A model generated the notes under the pieces. It was not told the origin of the DNA. It ran no database searches and saw only the letters and a list, made by a program, of their open reading frames with translations. A DNA stretch of 64,000 nucleotides from Acinetobacter apis (lineage in GTDB: Bacteria; Pseudomonadota; Gammaproteobacteria; Pseudomonadales; Moraxellaceae). Within the stretch, counting starts at the first letter, position 1; every line of letters starts with the position of its first letter. The position numbers and the translations under genes were made by a program. This document shows, in pieces, positions 19,689 to 29,229 of the stretch. Where the stretch lies: assembly GCF_900197575.1 (NCBI RefSeq), contig NZ_FZLN01000001.1:868001-932000 (forward strand). The letters run 5' to 3'.

Positions 19689-20534
19689 TTAGCCTTGGAA
19701 GTATCGCAAATCTAAACGACCTTCATATACTGTTGATGTTGGACCTGTCATCCATACAACACCGCCTTCTTGCCATGCAATATTTAAACGCCCACCTGCC
19801 AATTCAATTTCAACTTGTGAAGACAATAAACCACGGCGCATTGCACTGACTGCTGCCGCACATGCACCTGTACCGCAGGCCATCGTTTCACCCACACCAC
19901 GTTCAAATACTCTTAAACGAGCACGCTTATCATTGATAATCTGTAAAAAACCAGCATTAACACGTTGCGGGAAACGAACATGTTTTTCAATTTGTGGGCC
20001 TAAACGTGCAACATCTACATTTAATACATCAGGGACAATCGTCACTGCATGAGGGTTGCCCATATTCACAACATCAATTTTAATATTGAGCTGATCTGCC
20101 AGTTCAAGGTTATAAAGTGCCTCTTGCTCTTCAGCAACAAATGGAATTTCAGCTGGTGTAAATTTTGGCTGTCCCATATTCACTCGAACCCAACCATTTA
20201 AACCCAATTCTGGCTCAACAATGCCCGATTTAGTTTCAACTTTAATTTTGGTTTTTCGAGTTAATTGACGGTCATGCACAAAACGTGCAAAACAGCGTAC
20301 GCCATTACCACACTGCTCAACCTCTGACCCATCTGCATTAAAAATACGATATTTAAAATCTGCGTTGGGTAAATCAGGTGGTTCAACAATTAAAAGCTGA
20401 TCAAATCCAATCCCAAAATGACGGTCAGCCAAACGTTGAATGGTTAGCGCATCAAACTGTGCATGTTGGCTGATTAAATCAACCACCATGAAATCATTAC
20501 CTAACCCATGCATTTTTGTAAATTCAAGTAACAT
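19689..20534 (-). CDS. dapF: Diaminopimelate epimerase
   Basis: Converts LL- to meso-diaminopimelate for lysine and peptidoglycan synthesis, without cofactor. The 281-aa protein has the two symmetric halves with their catalytic cysteines: [13 protein letters not shown] in the first and [13 protein letters not shown] in the second. The N-terminus [19 protein letters not shown] is the family signature. It lies three bases after lysA and 40 bases before xerC, so the lptM-lysA-dapF-xerC genes read as one transcript. Confidence 0.97.
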   Translation of the reverse strand: MLLEFTKMHGLGNDFMVVDLISQHAQFDALTIQRLADRHFGIGFDQLLIVEPPDLPNADFKYRIFNADGSEVEQCGNGVRCFARFVHDRQLTRKTKIKVETKSGIVEPELGLNGWVRVNMGQPKFTPAEIPFVAEEQEALYNLELADQLNIKIDVVNMGNPHAVTIVPDVLNVDVARLGPQIEKHVRFPQRVNAGFLQIINDKRARLRVFERGVGETMACGTGACAAAVSAMRRGLLSSQVEIELAGGRLNIAWQEGGVVWMTGPTSTVYEGRLDLRYFQG

Positions 20535-20537
20535 GTT

Positions 20538-21791
20538 TTATTCCTCAGGCAATAAACGTTCTCTTTCCCACAATGACTCAATGGTTTCTCGTGCTCGAAT
20601 GATATGTGATGTATGACCATCTACCATCACTTCGGCTGCACGTGCGCGGGTATTATAATTCGAACTCATCACAAACCCATAAGCCCCTGCACCAAAAACA
20701 GCAAGATGATCATCTGCTTGTAATGCAAGTGCACGATCTTTTGCTAAGAAATCACCAGTTTCACAAATTGCGCCCACAATATCCCATGTTTTAACCTCAG
20801 CATCTGCTTGTGGCAATGTCACAGGCTGAATATCCATCCATGCTTGGTATAATGATGGACGAATTAAATCATTCATTGCAGCATCAACAATCGCAAAGTT
20901 GCGATGATTGGTAGGTTTTAATAAGTCAACTTTGGTCAATAACAGCCCTGCATTGGCACTAATACTACGACCTGGCTCCATATAGACTTTTAAACCAATT
21001 TGCTCTAAAGCAGGTTGCAATGCTTGAGCAAATTCAAGCATTGTCGGTGGGGTCTCATCTTTATAGACCACACCTAAACCACCACCAATATCAACATGCT
21101 GTAATTGAATACCTAACCCTTTGAGTGCATCAATCATGCTGATTAAACGCTTTAACGCATCTTCAAATGGCTGTGTTTCTGTAAGCTGTGAACCAATATG
21201 ACAATCAATACCAATAATATTTAAGTGTGGTAATGAATGCGCGTATTGATAAGTTTCTAATACGGTATCACTTTGAATACCAAATTTATTTTCTTTTAAG
21301 CCTGTTGAAATATATGGATGTGTATTGGCATCAACATCTGGATTAACACGCAGTGAAATCGGTGCTTTTGTATTCAGTCGCTTTGCAACTTTTTCAATAC
21401 GGTCTAATTCTGCATAAGACTCAACATTAAAACATGCAATTCCAACGTTCAATGCATTCTCAATGTCTTGTTCTGATTTACCTAAGCCTGAAAATACAAT
21501 TTTTTTCGGGTCACCACCTGCAGCCAAAACACGTGCAAGCTCTCCACCGGTCACAATATCAAAGCCTGATCCCATTTTTGCCAACACATTCAGTACAGCA
21601 AGGTTTGAGTTTGATTTCACAGCAAAGCAAATTTGGTGATCGATATAACCAAATGCCTGATCTAAGCTTGAATAATGCTGTTCTAAAATGGATTTAGAAT
21701 AAACATAAAGCGGCGTACCATACTGTGAAGCCAATTCGTTTAAATTGCATCCTTCAGCATGCAATACACCTTGTACTCGATTAAAACTCAT
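20538..21791 (-). CDS. lysA: Diaminopimelate decarboxylase
   Basis: PLP-dependent fold-III enzyme making lysine from meso-diaminopimelate, the last step of the pathway. At 417 aa it has the PLP lysine in ICFAVKSNSN (Lys59), the following GSGFDIVTGGEL, the HIGSQ loop, the glycine-rich phosphate site in HVDIGGGLGV, and the substrate-binding cysteine in AICETGDFLA. Its adjacency to dapF couples the last two steps of the pathway. Confidence 0.97.
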   Translation of the reverse strand: MSFNRVQGVLHAEGCNLNELASQYGTPLYVYSKSILEQHYSSLDQAFGYIDHQICFAVKSNSNLAVLNVLAKMGSGFDIVTGGELARVLAAGGDPKKIVFSGLGKSEQDIENALNVGIACFNVESYAELDRIEKVAKRLNTKAPISLRVNPDVDANTHPYISTGLKENKFGIQSDTVLETYQYAHSLPHLNIIGIDCHIGSQLTETQPFEDALKRLISMIDALKGLGIQLQHVDIGGGLGVVYKDETPPTMLEFAQALQPALEQIGLKVYMEPGRSISANAGLLLTKVDLLKPTNHRNFAIVDAAMNDLIRPSLYQAWMDIQPVTLPQADAEVKTWDIVGAICETGDFLAKDRALALQADDHLAVFGAGAYGFVMSSNYNTRARAAEVMVDGHTSHIIRARETIESLWERERLLPEE

Positions 21792-21810
21792 AAAACATAC
21801 CTACGAATAA

Positions 21811-22035
21811 TTAATTATTTTGCCCTGATGAACGCATATTTGGCGTTGATGATGGTTCTGACGCTGTAGTTTCTGTTTTATTTTGTTTGTCTTCTTGCTG
21901 ACCATGCCACAGTAAATATTTTGGTCGTGTGTCTAAATTTGGATCATTGGTCAATTGTAATGCACCTGACTGACCACAGCCACCAAGCAATGTTATTGTG
22001 GCCATGAATCCCATGACGCCAATCAATTTGTACAT
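21811..22035 (-). CDS. lptM: LptM (YifL)-like small outer-membrane lipoprotein
   Basis: A 74-aa predicted lipoprotein. Hydrophobic residues 4-18 end in the lipobox LLGGC with Cys20, followed by GQSGALQLTNDP, which resembles the 'CGxxGxLYLP' motif of LptM/YifL. LptM in E. coli helps LptD fold and form its native disulfides. The position matches as well: E. coli yifL lies directly before dapF and xerC, and here the gene is first in lptM-lysA-dapF-xerC, 19 bases before lysA. The rest is a Gln/Ser/Thr-rich tail without visible structure. Confidence 0.75.
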   Translation of the reverse strand: MYKLIGVMGFMATITLLGGCGQSGALQLTNDPNLDTRPKYLLWHGQQEDKQNKTETTASEPSSTPNMRSSGQNN

Positions 22036-22245
22036 AACCCTATACCTAATATTTTCATTTTAATGATTATACCTTGATGTGAGATGCTTTGAAATGTTTC
22101 TCAATTAAGCTTTTGCATGCCATTGGATTATCACTACACGTGGACTTATGCCCCGCCAAATAAAGATTGAATGATAATGAAGCATGGCTTTGCACAGAAA
22201 AAGGATCAATCTCACCATGCCGTCATTTCTTGGCATCAAAAAGAA

Positions 22246-22269
22246 AACCCGATTGCACGCAATCGGGTC
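22246..22269 (-). terminator. Probable Rho-independent terminator after cycA
   Basis: Stem ACCCGATT / AATCGGGT around a GC-rich six-base loop. On the minus strand it is followed by TTTTCTTTTT. It lies about 50 bases past the cycA stop. Confidence 0.7.
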
Positions 22270-22321
22270 AAGTTCATTCAAATTGTCTTTTTTGCATTAT
22301 TTTGGTGCAAGTTAAGAAGAT

Positions 22322-23743
22322 TTAGAACTTTTTAGTCGGTGTGTTTTGGTTTTTGATACGCGGTTTATAAAAACCAAAGTAACCAATCGCAAGCACAAGT
22401 AACCAAATTGGGCTCACCACTAAAGAGCGGCGTGTATCATCTTCTAAGCTTAAAATTCCAATGGTAAAGACAAAGAATATAATGACAACATAGCTCATGA
22501 AGACACCACCTGGCATTTTAAAGCTTGAGGCTGTATGCAATTCTGGACGTGATTTACGATAGCGGATGTAACATAGCAGAATAATAATCCACACTGAGAT
22601 AAATAAAATCGTACACAGCGTGCCTGCCAAGGTAAATGCTTCAATCGTATTTGGTACAAAATACTGAAGTAATGAACCACCCATAATACATGCGCAAGAG
22701 AATAACAACCCATTCGCAGGTACACCACTTTTGGTTAAAAAGCTCATCATTTTAGGTGCTTGAGCATCTCTTGACAAACCAAACATCATTCGGCTGGTTG
22801 AAAAAATCCCACTGTTCATAGATGACATTACAGAAGATAAAACCACCAAGTTCATAATCACTGCAGCAGTTGGAATACCTGCCATTAAGAACAGTTCAAC
22901 AAACGGACTACGATCTGCTTTCACTTCAGTCCATGGTGTAACTGACATCACAACCACCAATGACAGTACATAGAATAAGATTACACGTACAGGAATCGAG
23001 TTAACGGCTTTAGGTAAGTTTTTGGTTGGATCTTTGGTTTCTGCAGCTGTTGTTCCAACCAATTCCACCCCAATAAAGGCAAAAATTGCGATTTGGAAAC
23101 CTGCCAAAAAGCCATTGACGCCATTTGGGAACATCCCACCATGACTCCAAATATTACTAATTGATGCGACTGATCCGCCTGGCGAGGTATAATGCGTTGC
23201 AACCATATATGCGCCCGCAATAATTAAAGCAATAATGGCAACAATTTTAATAATTGCAAACCAAAATTCGACTTCACCAAATAGCTTTACAGTTAATAAG
23301 TTTAACAAAAGCAAGAAGATGACACAGCCTGCACTAATTAAAGCTTGATCAATTGGGCTAAAACTTGCGCCTGCTGGTAACCAAAAGGTGAGATAACTGA
23401 CGACTGCAGTTAAATCGGCCATACCAACAAATACCCAGCCTAACCAATAGGTCCAGCCAACATAAAAGCCCACGCCTGGACCCAATAAGTCATAGGCCAT
23501 GTCCACAAATGATTTATAGTTTAAATTTGATAACAACATTTCCCCCAATGCACGCATTAAGAAAAACACCATCGTACCAATGATCATATAAATGATTAAA
23601 ATAGATGGGCCAGCCAGTGAAATTGTCTTTCCTGACCCCATAAACAGTCCTGTACCAATGGCACCGCCAATTGCTATCAGCTGTAAATGACGATTTGTCA
23701 GATTACGTTGCAAATCTGTAGAATGATGGTCTTGTGCAGTCAT
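22322..23743 (-). CDS. cycA: CycA-type D-serine/D-alanine/glycine permease (APC family)
   Basis: Amino-acid:proton symporter of 473 aa with about 12 membrane helices. The N-terminus LQRNLTNRHLQLIAIGGAIG then TGLFMGSGKTISLAGPSI, the loop VGTTAAETKDPTKNLPKAVNSIP, and VFTIGILSLEDDTRRSLVVSP near the C-terminus track E. coli CycA closely along the whole length. That makes CycA more likely than AroP, GabP or ProY, which share only the general APC pattern. It imports glycine, D-serine, D-alanine and, in E. coli, D-cycloserine. Monocistronic and divergent from radA. Confidence 0.85.
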   Translation of the reverse strand: MTAQDHHSTDLQRNLTNRHLQLIAIGGAIGTGLFMGSGKTISLAGPSILIIYMIIGTMVFFLMRALGEMLLSNLNYKSFVDMAYDLLGPGVGFYVGWTYWLGWVFVGMADLTAVVSYLTFWLPAGASFSPIDQALISAGCVIFLLLLNLLTVKLFGEVEFWFAIIKIVAIIALIIAGAYMVATHYTSPGGSVASISNIWSHGGMFPNGVNGFLAGFQIAIFAFIGVELVGTTAAETKDPTKNLPKAVNSIPVRVILFYVLSLVVVMSVTPWTEVKADRSPFVELFLMAGIPTAAVIMNLVVLSSVMSSMNSGIFSTSRMMFGLSRDAQAPKMMSFLTKSGVPANGLLFSCACIMGGSLLQYFVPNTIEAFTLAGTLCTILFISVWIIILLCYIRYRKSRPELHTASSFKMPGGVFMSYVVIIFFVFTIGILSLEDDTRRSLVVSPIWLLVLAIGYFGFYKPRIKNQNTPTKKF

Positions 23744-23912
23744 TCAGGTCTCTTCTTCAGTACCAGTATGTTGCTATGATAAGCAAAAAATATTCCAATA
23801 TCTGCTATAAATGATGTTTTTCTCATTATTCGTCTATTTTTTATATCAAATGCTTTAATTAATTGATCCTTTTAAAGCGTATTTCTATTGAATGGATCAA
23901 CGAGATCAAACT

Positions 23913-25280
23913 ATGAGTAAAGTTAAAACCATTTACCGTTGTGAACAATGTGGCGCTGATCATACAAAATGGGCAGGTCAATGTACTGACTGTGGTGAAT
24001 GGAACTCACTTGTTGAAGCAAAGTTAGATACCACAGCACACCGTGCAAGACCTAAAGTTAGTGGCTATGCAGGTCAAGTCTCTCAAATCACTACTTTAAA
24101 CCAAATCTCAATTTCTAGAGAAACAAGGTTACCCACAGGAATCAGTGAATTTGATCGGGTGCTTGGTGGTGGATTGGTCACAGGATCAGTGGTATTGATC
24201 GGTGGTGACCCAGGTATTGGTAAATCTACCATTTTATTACAAACTGCAACCTATATGGCCAAAGCAGGTGCTGCACTTTATGTCACAGGTGAAGAGTCGC
24301 TCTCACAAGTGGCATTACGTGCACAACGCCTCGAGCTTTCAACAGATCATTTAAAAGTGATGGCTGAAACTTGTGTCGAGCGAATTTGCGAAGCGTTGGC
24401 TCAAGAGCGCCCTGCTGTTGCCATTTTAGATTCTATTCAGACCCTATACACTGAAACGATTCAATCCGCACCAGGCGGTGTGTCACAAATTCGTGAATCT
24501 GCAGCATTACTGACTCGTTTTGCTAAAAATAGTGGAACATCTTTATTTTTAGTTGGTCATGTAACCAAAGAAGGTGCCTTGGCAGGCCCACGTGTTTTAG
24601 AACATATGGTGGACTGTGTATTATATTTTGAAGGTCAATCTGACTCGCGTTACCGTATGATTCGTGCTGTGAAAAACCGTTTTGGCGCAGTCAATGAATT
24701 GGGTGTATTTGGCATGACCGATACAGGGCTTAAAGAGGTCTCAAACCCGTCCGCAATTTTTTTAAGCCGTTATGATGAGCCAATTCCAGGTTCAGTTGTG
24801 ATGGTGAGCCGTGAAGGAACTCGCCCGCTTTTGGTTGAAGTACAAGCATTGGTCGATGATGCACATGGTCAAGCACGGCGTGTATCACTTGGTATGGATC
24901 AAAACCGACTCAATATGTTACTTGCCGTCATGCACCGCCATGGTGGTATACAAACCACAGGTCAAGATGTGTATGTCAATATTGTCGGTGGCTTAAAAAT
25001 TACAGAAACAGGTTCAGACTTGGCGGTATTATTAGCGTGTGCATCAAGTTTACGGGGTAAAGCATTCCCTCAGCAGTTGGCTGTATTTGGTGAAGTGGGC
25101 TTATCAGGCGAAATACGTCCTGTGCCTAATGGTCAAGAACGTTTAAAAGAGGCCGTTAAGCATGGTTTCGAATACATTATTTTGCCACGCGCCAATGCGC
25201 CGCAAAAACCAATTAAGGGTATAAAAGTCATTGCTGTGGCACGATTGCATGAGGCATTAACAGCAGCGCTTGATTTATAA
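23913..25280 (+). CDS. radA: DNA repair protein RadA (Sms)
   Basis: RecA-like branch-migration ATPase, 455 aa. It has the N-terminal C4 zinc finger (YRCEQCGADHTKWAGQCTDC), a Walker A in GGDPGIGKSTILL, the RadA-specific KNRFG motif (AVKNRFGAVNELG) and a C-terminal Lon-protease-like domain with GEVGLSGEIRPVPNG. It promotes strand exchange intermediates in recombinational repair and, in naturally competent bacteria such as Acinetobacter, helps integrate transformed DNA. The start is placed at the ATG at 23913, which gives the standard N-terminus; the frame continues upstream to 23892 with seven atypical residues. Confidence 0.96.
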   Translation: MSKVKTIYRCEQCGADHTKWAGQCTDCGEWNSLVEAKLDTTAHRARPKVSGYAGQVSQITTLNQISISRETRLPTGISEFDRVLGGGLVTGSVVLIGGDPGIGKSTILLQTATYMAKAGAALYVTGEESLSQVALRAQRLELSTDHLKVMAETCVERICEALAQERPAVAILDSIQTLYTETIQSAPGGVSQIRESAALLTRFAKNSGTSLFLVGHVTKEGALAGPRVLEHMVDCVLYFEGQSDSRYRMIRAVKNRFGAVNELGVFGMTDTGLKEVSNPSAIFLSRYDEPIPGSVVMVSREGTRPLLVEVQALVDDAHGQARRVSLGMDQNRLNMLLAVMHRHGGIQTTGQDVYVNIVGGLKITETGSDLAVLLACASSLRGKAFPQQLAVFGEVGLSGEIRPVPNGQERLKEAVKHGFEYIILPRANAPQKPIKGIKVIAVARLHEALTAALDL

Positions 25281-25438
25281 AACCACACATGAACACTACG
25301 TTTTTTACGATTTCACTGTAAATCAAAGCATTTCTCGGATTAAGTTGTTAAATTTTAGTTGCAAGCATTGAAATTTTATAATTTTGCCTGCATAAAGGTA
25401 CACTTATCTTTAATTTTTAATTTTCGCAGGAAAAATTA

Positions 25439-26512
25439 ATGAAAACACGCCAACGTGGCTTAGTTGCAAGTATTTTGATGGCAACTTTGGTGATTTCACC
25501 GTTAGTCGATGCAAAACGCGCAGGCGGTGGCAAGAGCCAAGGCATGCAGCGTTCAGTTGCACCGAGTCAATCTCAACAGCAACAACGTTATGCAACACCA
25601 AATAATCAATATCAACAGCAACGTGGACCTCAAACTGCACCAGGTGCGACAGCAGCAACTGCAGCGCAGCAAAAAAATGGGTCTAACGTAGGACGCATGG
25701 TTGCAGCAGGCGCTGCAGGTGTGGCAGTCGGCGCGATTGCAGCAAATGCATTGGCTGATGATAAAACATCAACATCATCAAACCAACAAGGGCAATCTGC
25801 AGCAAACAACCAAGAATCGCAGTCTCAGAATCAATCTGCTGCTGCACAGCCTGAAGAGAAAAAATCAGGTATTCCTGGTTGGATTTGGATTATTCTAATT
25901 GCAGGTATTGCATTCTTCATTTTCCGTAAAATGAGTGCAAAAAAAAAATTAGACAATAATCCATTTGCTCCGAACAATGGCGGTGGTACACCAAACAACA
26001 GTACCCCGTCATTCCAAAACAACAATCAAAACCAAAGTGGTACAAACATCTTTGGTCAAAATGTTGGTGGTTCGGGCTCAAACTACAACGCACCGTCGCA
26101 AGCACCTTTTGGTGCAACCACGCAAAATGAGCAAACTCAATTGCCAGATGGCACTGAATCTGCTGCATTTTTGCGTATTGCGCGCCAACGTTTTAACCAC
26201 ATTCAATCAATGAATACAGCAAGTAATATCGAAGAAATTCGTCGTTACTTAACGTCTGATCTTTATAATTCGATGTATCAAGACATCATGGCCAACCGTG
26301 ACCAAGATGTTGCTGAATTTGAAAACCTAAATGCATCTATTGCAGACACAGCCACTGAAAATAATCAGTATGTTGTCAGTGTACGTTTTACAGGTTCTGT
26401 ATCAGAAGACCTAAATAGCACACCACAGCCATTTACTGAAGTGTGGCATTTTGTTAAACCAATTCAATCACAACAAGATTGGTTGGTTGCAGGGATTCAA
26501 GTTGAAAACTAA
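25439..26512 (+). CDS. TIM44-like domain membrane protein with low-complexity arms
   Basis: A 357-aa protein with a possible signal sequence (residues 1-25, ending VDA before KRAGGG). A Gln/Asn/Ala-rich low-complexity region follows to about residue 140, then one transmembrane helix (IPGWIWIILIAGIAFFIF, about 146-163). A second Asn/Gly/Gln-rich linker runs to about 230. The folded C-terminal domain begins FLRIARQRFNHIQ and ends EVWHFVKPIQ...DWLVAGIQ, as in bacterial TIM44-like (MRP-L45 superfamily) proteins. Mitochondrial Tim44 is an import-motor adaptor; the bacterial role is unknown. AGGA lies about eight bases before the ATG. Probably monocistronic. Confidence 0.8.
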   Translation: MKTRQRGLVASILMATLVISPLVDAKRAGGGKSQGMQRSVAPSQSQQQQRYATPNNQYQQQRGPQTAPGATAATAAQQKNGSNVGRMVAAGAAGVAVGAIAANALADDKTSTSSNQQGQSAANNQESQSQNQSAAAQPEEKKSGIPGWIWIILIAGIAFFIFRKMSAKKKLDNNPFAPNNGGGTPNNSTPSFQNNNQNQSGTNIFGQNVGGSGSNYNAPSQAPFGATTQNEQTQLPDGTESAAFLRIARQRFNHIQSMNTASNIEEIRRYLTSDLYNSMYQDIMANRDQDVAEFENLNASIADTATENNQYVVSVRFTGSVSEDLNSTPQPFTEVWHFVKPIQSQQDWLVAGIQVEN

Positions 26513-26522
26513 TTGTTAGCGC

Positions 26523-26557
26523 AAAAAAAACCAGCAACTCGGGTTGCTGGTTTTTTT
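26523..26557. terminator. Bidirectional Rho-independent terminator
   Basis: Stem AAAAAAACCAGCAAC / GTTGCTGGTTTTTTT with a short loop, between the convergent TIM44-like and protease genes. Confidence 0.88.
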
Positions 26558-26568
26558 ATGTCTTAAAT

Positions 26569-27777
26569 TTAACGTGGACTTCTTGGTAAAGGTATATATT
26601 CTGAAGTACTTTCACGCTTTTGCTGACGCTCACCAACCTCAACCTCAAGTTCAACAGGTTGGTTATCACGCATTAAATTCACCTTCACTAAATTGCCTGG
26701 TGCTTGTAATGCAACATAGTTAATTAGATGAGCCGCTGAATGAATAGTAAAGTTATTAATCTTCACAATACGGTCACCTGCACGAATTCCAGCTTTCATC
26801 GCAGGACCATTATTTAAAGTTTTTGCAACGACTACACCATCGGTAATGCGCTGTGTCATATCTTCGTTATATGTTGGCGGCACTAAACTTAAACCAAGCC
26901 AACCACGAACTACACGCCCATCTTTTAAAATAGAATTAAACACATGCTGGCAAATTTTAGCAGGAATTGCAAAACCAATGCCTAATGAGCCACCAGACTG
27001 CGAGAAAATAGCTGTATTCACACCAATTAAGTTCCCTGCCACATCAATTAATGCACCGCCTGAGTTGCCTGGATTAATCGCAGCATCCGTTTGAATAAAA
27101 TCTTCATAAGTATTAATGCCGAGATCAGAACGTCCCAAAGCAGAAATGATTCCTTGCGTCACTGTTTGCCCCACACCAAATGGGTTACCAATGGCAAGTA
27201 CAATATCTCCCACTTCATTTCCACTTAATTTAAATGGCAACACGGGTAAATGATCTAAATTGATTTTAATGACAGCTAAATCAGTGTCTGGGTCCGTTCC
27301 AACCACCTCAGCCAATGCACGGCGCCCATCTTTTAAACCCACAATAATTTGATCTGCTTGAGAGATCACATGATTATTGGTTAGGATATAGCCATCTGCA
27401 CGTACAATCACACCAGAACCTAAGTTGTTTTCTTTCTTGTTTTTTAATTCAGGTAATTGATTATTGAAAAACTCTTTGAACATCGGGTCATTCACAAACA
27501 CCTGATTATTGGCTTTGACATTTTGGGTTGTGAAAATATTGACTACAGCAGGTGCAGCAACTTTAACTGCTGTACTATAACTATTAATAGATCCTGATTG
27601 ACTAGGATTGACCAAAGGTTCTACGCGTTCAGCAGGCATTTTAATACCATCTGAGGCCACAGGTGCTGCGGGTTGAGTCGCAGGCACTTCAACAGTTTGG
27701 AAACGATTCCAAACAAGAAAACCAATGATCACGACAACCAATAAACCCCATGGTAACCATGTTAACGCTTTACGCAC
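26569..27777 (-). CDS. DegS/HtrA-type trypsin-like serine protease with one PDZ domain
   Basis: A 402-aa membrane-anchored periplasmic protease. One transmembrane segment (residues 7-23, WLPWGLLVVVIIGFLVW) is followed by a Pro/Ala-rich linker. The protease domain carries the triad His136 (ILTNNHVIS), Asp166 (TDPDTDLAVIKI) and Ser239 (NPGNSGGALI). A single PDZ domain (about 290-385, PAMKAGIRAGDRIVKINNF) follows. One PDZ plus an uncleaved anchor is the DegS/AlgW layout rather than that of DegP, so a role in envelope-stress signalling is plausible. No sigma-E regulator genes lie nearby, so that is inference. Confidence 0.88.
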   Translation of the reverse strand: MRKALTWLPWGLLVVVIIGFLVWNRFQTVEVPATQPAAPVASDGIKMPAERVEPLVNPSQSGSINSYSTAVKVAAPAVVNIFTTQNVKANNQVFVNDPMFKEFFNNQLPELKNKKENNLGSGVIVRADGYILTNNHVISQADQIIVGLKDGRRALAEVVGTDPDTDLAVIKINLDHLPVLPFKLSGNEVGDIVLAIGNPFGVGQTVTQGIISALGRSDLGINTYEDFIQTDAAINPGNSGGALIDVAGNLIGVNTAIFSQSGGSLGIGFAIPAKICQHVFNSILKDGRVVRGWLGLSLVPPTYNEDMTQRITDGVVVAKTLNNGPAMKAGIRAGDRIVKINNFTIHSAAHLINYVALQAPGNLVKVNLMRDNQPVELEVEVGERQQKRESTSEYIPLPRSPR

Positions 27778-27945
27778 GTTCTTATTCCTCTCACTGAACA
27801 GCTTAATCCATTGATATAAAATATTTTAAATCACATTGTAATCAATAATGACTGAAAAAAATGGCTTTACCACTGTGGTTTTGTCTAGCTTTAGTTAATA
27901 CTATGACCATACAAAATGGTACACAATCGAAAGGTAAAACGTACA

Positions 27946-28704
27946 ATGGCTGAACTGAAACAGATTTTAAATTGGTGTGATCAAACCTTAAAAACCGTTG
28001 AATTTAAAGACTATTCACCCAATGGTCTTCAAGTTGAAGGTAAACCCACTGTTCGAAAAATCATGTGTGCAGTGACCGCATCTTTAGATGCCATTGAAGC
28101 ATGTATTACCTCAGGTGCAGATGCATTATTGGTACATCATGGTTATTTTTGGAAAGGTGAAGCCTACCCAATTACTGGCATGCGTGGGCAACGTATTAAA
28201 AAGCTGATTCAGCATGATATTTCATTAATTGCCTACCATTTGCCTTTAGATGCACATCCAACACTTGGTAATAATGCAGCAATTGCTGATTTATTAGAGC
28301 TCACTGACATCACAGCCCTTAATCCTAATGACAAACATCCGATCGGCAATATTGGAATGTTAAAAACACCTTTAACTGCTGACGCATTCAAACAACTTTT
28401 AGCTGAGCAAATCCAGCCCAATATTTTGCACTTACCTGCCGAAAAACAACAGATTCAACGTGTTGGATTTTGTACTGGTGCAGCACAGGATTTCATTACA
28501 CAAGCTGCTTTTGCTGAATGTGACGCTTATCTCTCTGGTGAAGTGAGTGAGCGTACGTTTTATGAAGCCAAAGAATTGAATGTGCATTATTTTGCCTGCG
28601 GTCATCATGCAACTGAACGTTATGGTATTCAGCGTTTAGGACAAGCCCTTGCAGAACAATTTTCCTTAGACTATGTATTTTTTGAGCAGCATAACCCTGT
28701 ATAA
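27946..28704 (+). CDS. NIF3-like dinuclear metal-centre protein (YbgI/DUF34 family)
   Basis: A 252-aa NIF3-family protein, related to E. coli YbgI (247 aa) that forms hexameric rings with two metals per subunit. Metal-ligand motifs are visible: DALLVHHGYFWKG, LIAYHLPLDAHPTLGNNAA, and near the end YFACGHHATERYGIQ with a conserved Glu. The biochemical role remains unsettled; GTP cyclohydrolase-like activities have been proposed for relatives. The start is the ATG at 27946, with AAAGG about ten bases upstream; the frame from 27916 adds ten residues and would translate that site. Confidence 0.88.
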   Translation: MAELKQILNWCDQTLKTVEFKDYSPNGLQVEGKPTVRKIMCAVTASLDAIEACITSGADALLVHHGYFWKGEAYPITGMRGQRIKKLIQHDISLIAYHLPLDAHPTLGNNAAIADLLELTDITALNPNDKHPIGNIGMLKTPLTADAFKQLLAEQIQPNILHLPAEKQQIQRVGFCTGAAQDFITQAAFAECDAYLSGEVSERTFYEAKELNVHYFACGHHATERYGIQRLGQALAEQFSLDYVFFEQHNPV

Positions 28705-28910
28705 CGCCTGATATAAGCAATTCAGAATATGTTGGGTTGAAATCATAGTGAGTCATTTTTTAAAGCATGAACTTGCATTATTTTATCTATTCTCTGTTCA
28801 CAATATGCTGTACATCTTATGAAATGATCAGCCCAATGCCACTAAAACAGGTTACGATATTGATTTTGTTTATTAAAAATACACTTGATATGCTTTTTTA
28901 AAATAAGTAC

Positions 28911-28939
28911 TTGACGATATTTTATATCCACTCTAGAAT
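28911..28939 (+). promoter_or_regulatory. Sigma-70 promoter of the tandem tRNA-Asn genes
   Basis: -35 TTGACG (28911-28916), a 17-base spacer, and -10 TAGAAT (28934-28939), ending 11 bases before the mature tRNA 5' end. The near-consensus hexamers and ideal spacing are as expected for a strong stable-RNA promoter. Confidence 0.85.
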
Positions 28940-28950
28940 CCACCCCAGAT

Positions 28951-29026
28951 TCTCCAATAGCTCAGTCGGTAGAGCGACGGACTGTTAATCCGCAGGTCCC
29001 TGGTTCGAGCCCAGGTTGGAGAGCCA
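28951..29026 (+). tRNA. tRNA-Asn (GTT), copy 1
   Basis: A 76-base cloverleaf with encoded CCA. The acceptor stem TCTCCAA pairs with TTGGAGA, the discriminator is G, the anticodon loop CTGTTAA gives anticodon GTT, and the T arm carries GGTTCGAGCCC. It is cotranscribed with copy 2, only six bases downstream, and is identical over all 76 bases to copy 3 at 38399-38474. Confidence 0.97.
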
Positions 29027-29032
29027 ATCTAA

Positions 29033-29108
29033 TCTCCCATAGCTCAGTTGGTAGAGCGACGGACTGTTAATCCGCAGGTCCCTGGTTCGAGCCCAGGTGG
29101 GAGAGCCA
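29033..29108 (+). tRNA. tRNA-Asn (GTT), copy 2
   Basis: A 76-base cloverleaf with encoded CCA and anticodon GTT. It differs from copies 1 and 3 at three positions. Two of these form a compensating pair in the acceptor stem (A-U to C-G, giving TCTCCCA / TGGGAGA); the third is C to T in the D loop. It follows copy 1 in the same transcript and is closed by the hairpin at 29114-29147. Confidence 0.97.
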
Positions 29109-29113
29109 GATTT

Positions 29114-29147
29114 AAAAACCCTAAAGTTAATTGCTTTGGGGTTTTTT
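29114..29147. terminator. Hairpin terminator after tRNA-Asn copy 2, possibly bidirectional
   Basis: Stem AAAAACCC-TAAAG / CTTT-GGGGTTTTTT with one irregularity and a T run on the plus strand. On the minus strand it could also stop the efflux operon, whose last stop codon is at 29230. Confidence 0.75.
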
Positions 29148-29229
29148 AGTGTTGGGTCTTGGTAAAATATAAAATAAGACGAACACAATAAATTGGTTCG
29201 CCCTACCTTGTATGATGCGGCTTCCTGCT

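Noticed and set aside
22171..22335. 54-codon plus-strand frame beyond cycA (MIMKHGFAQKKDQ...)
   Set aside because: It runs through the cycA terminator and antisense into the cycA end; no ribosome site or family resemblance.
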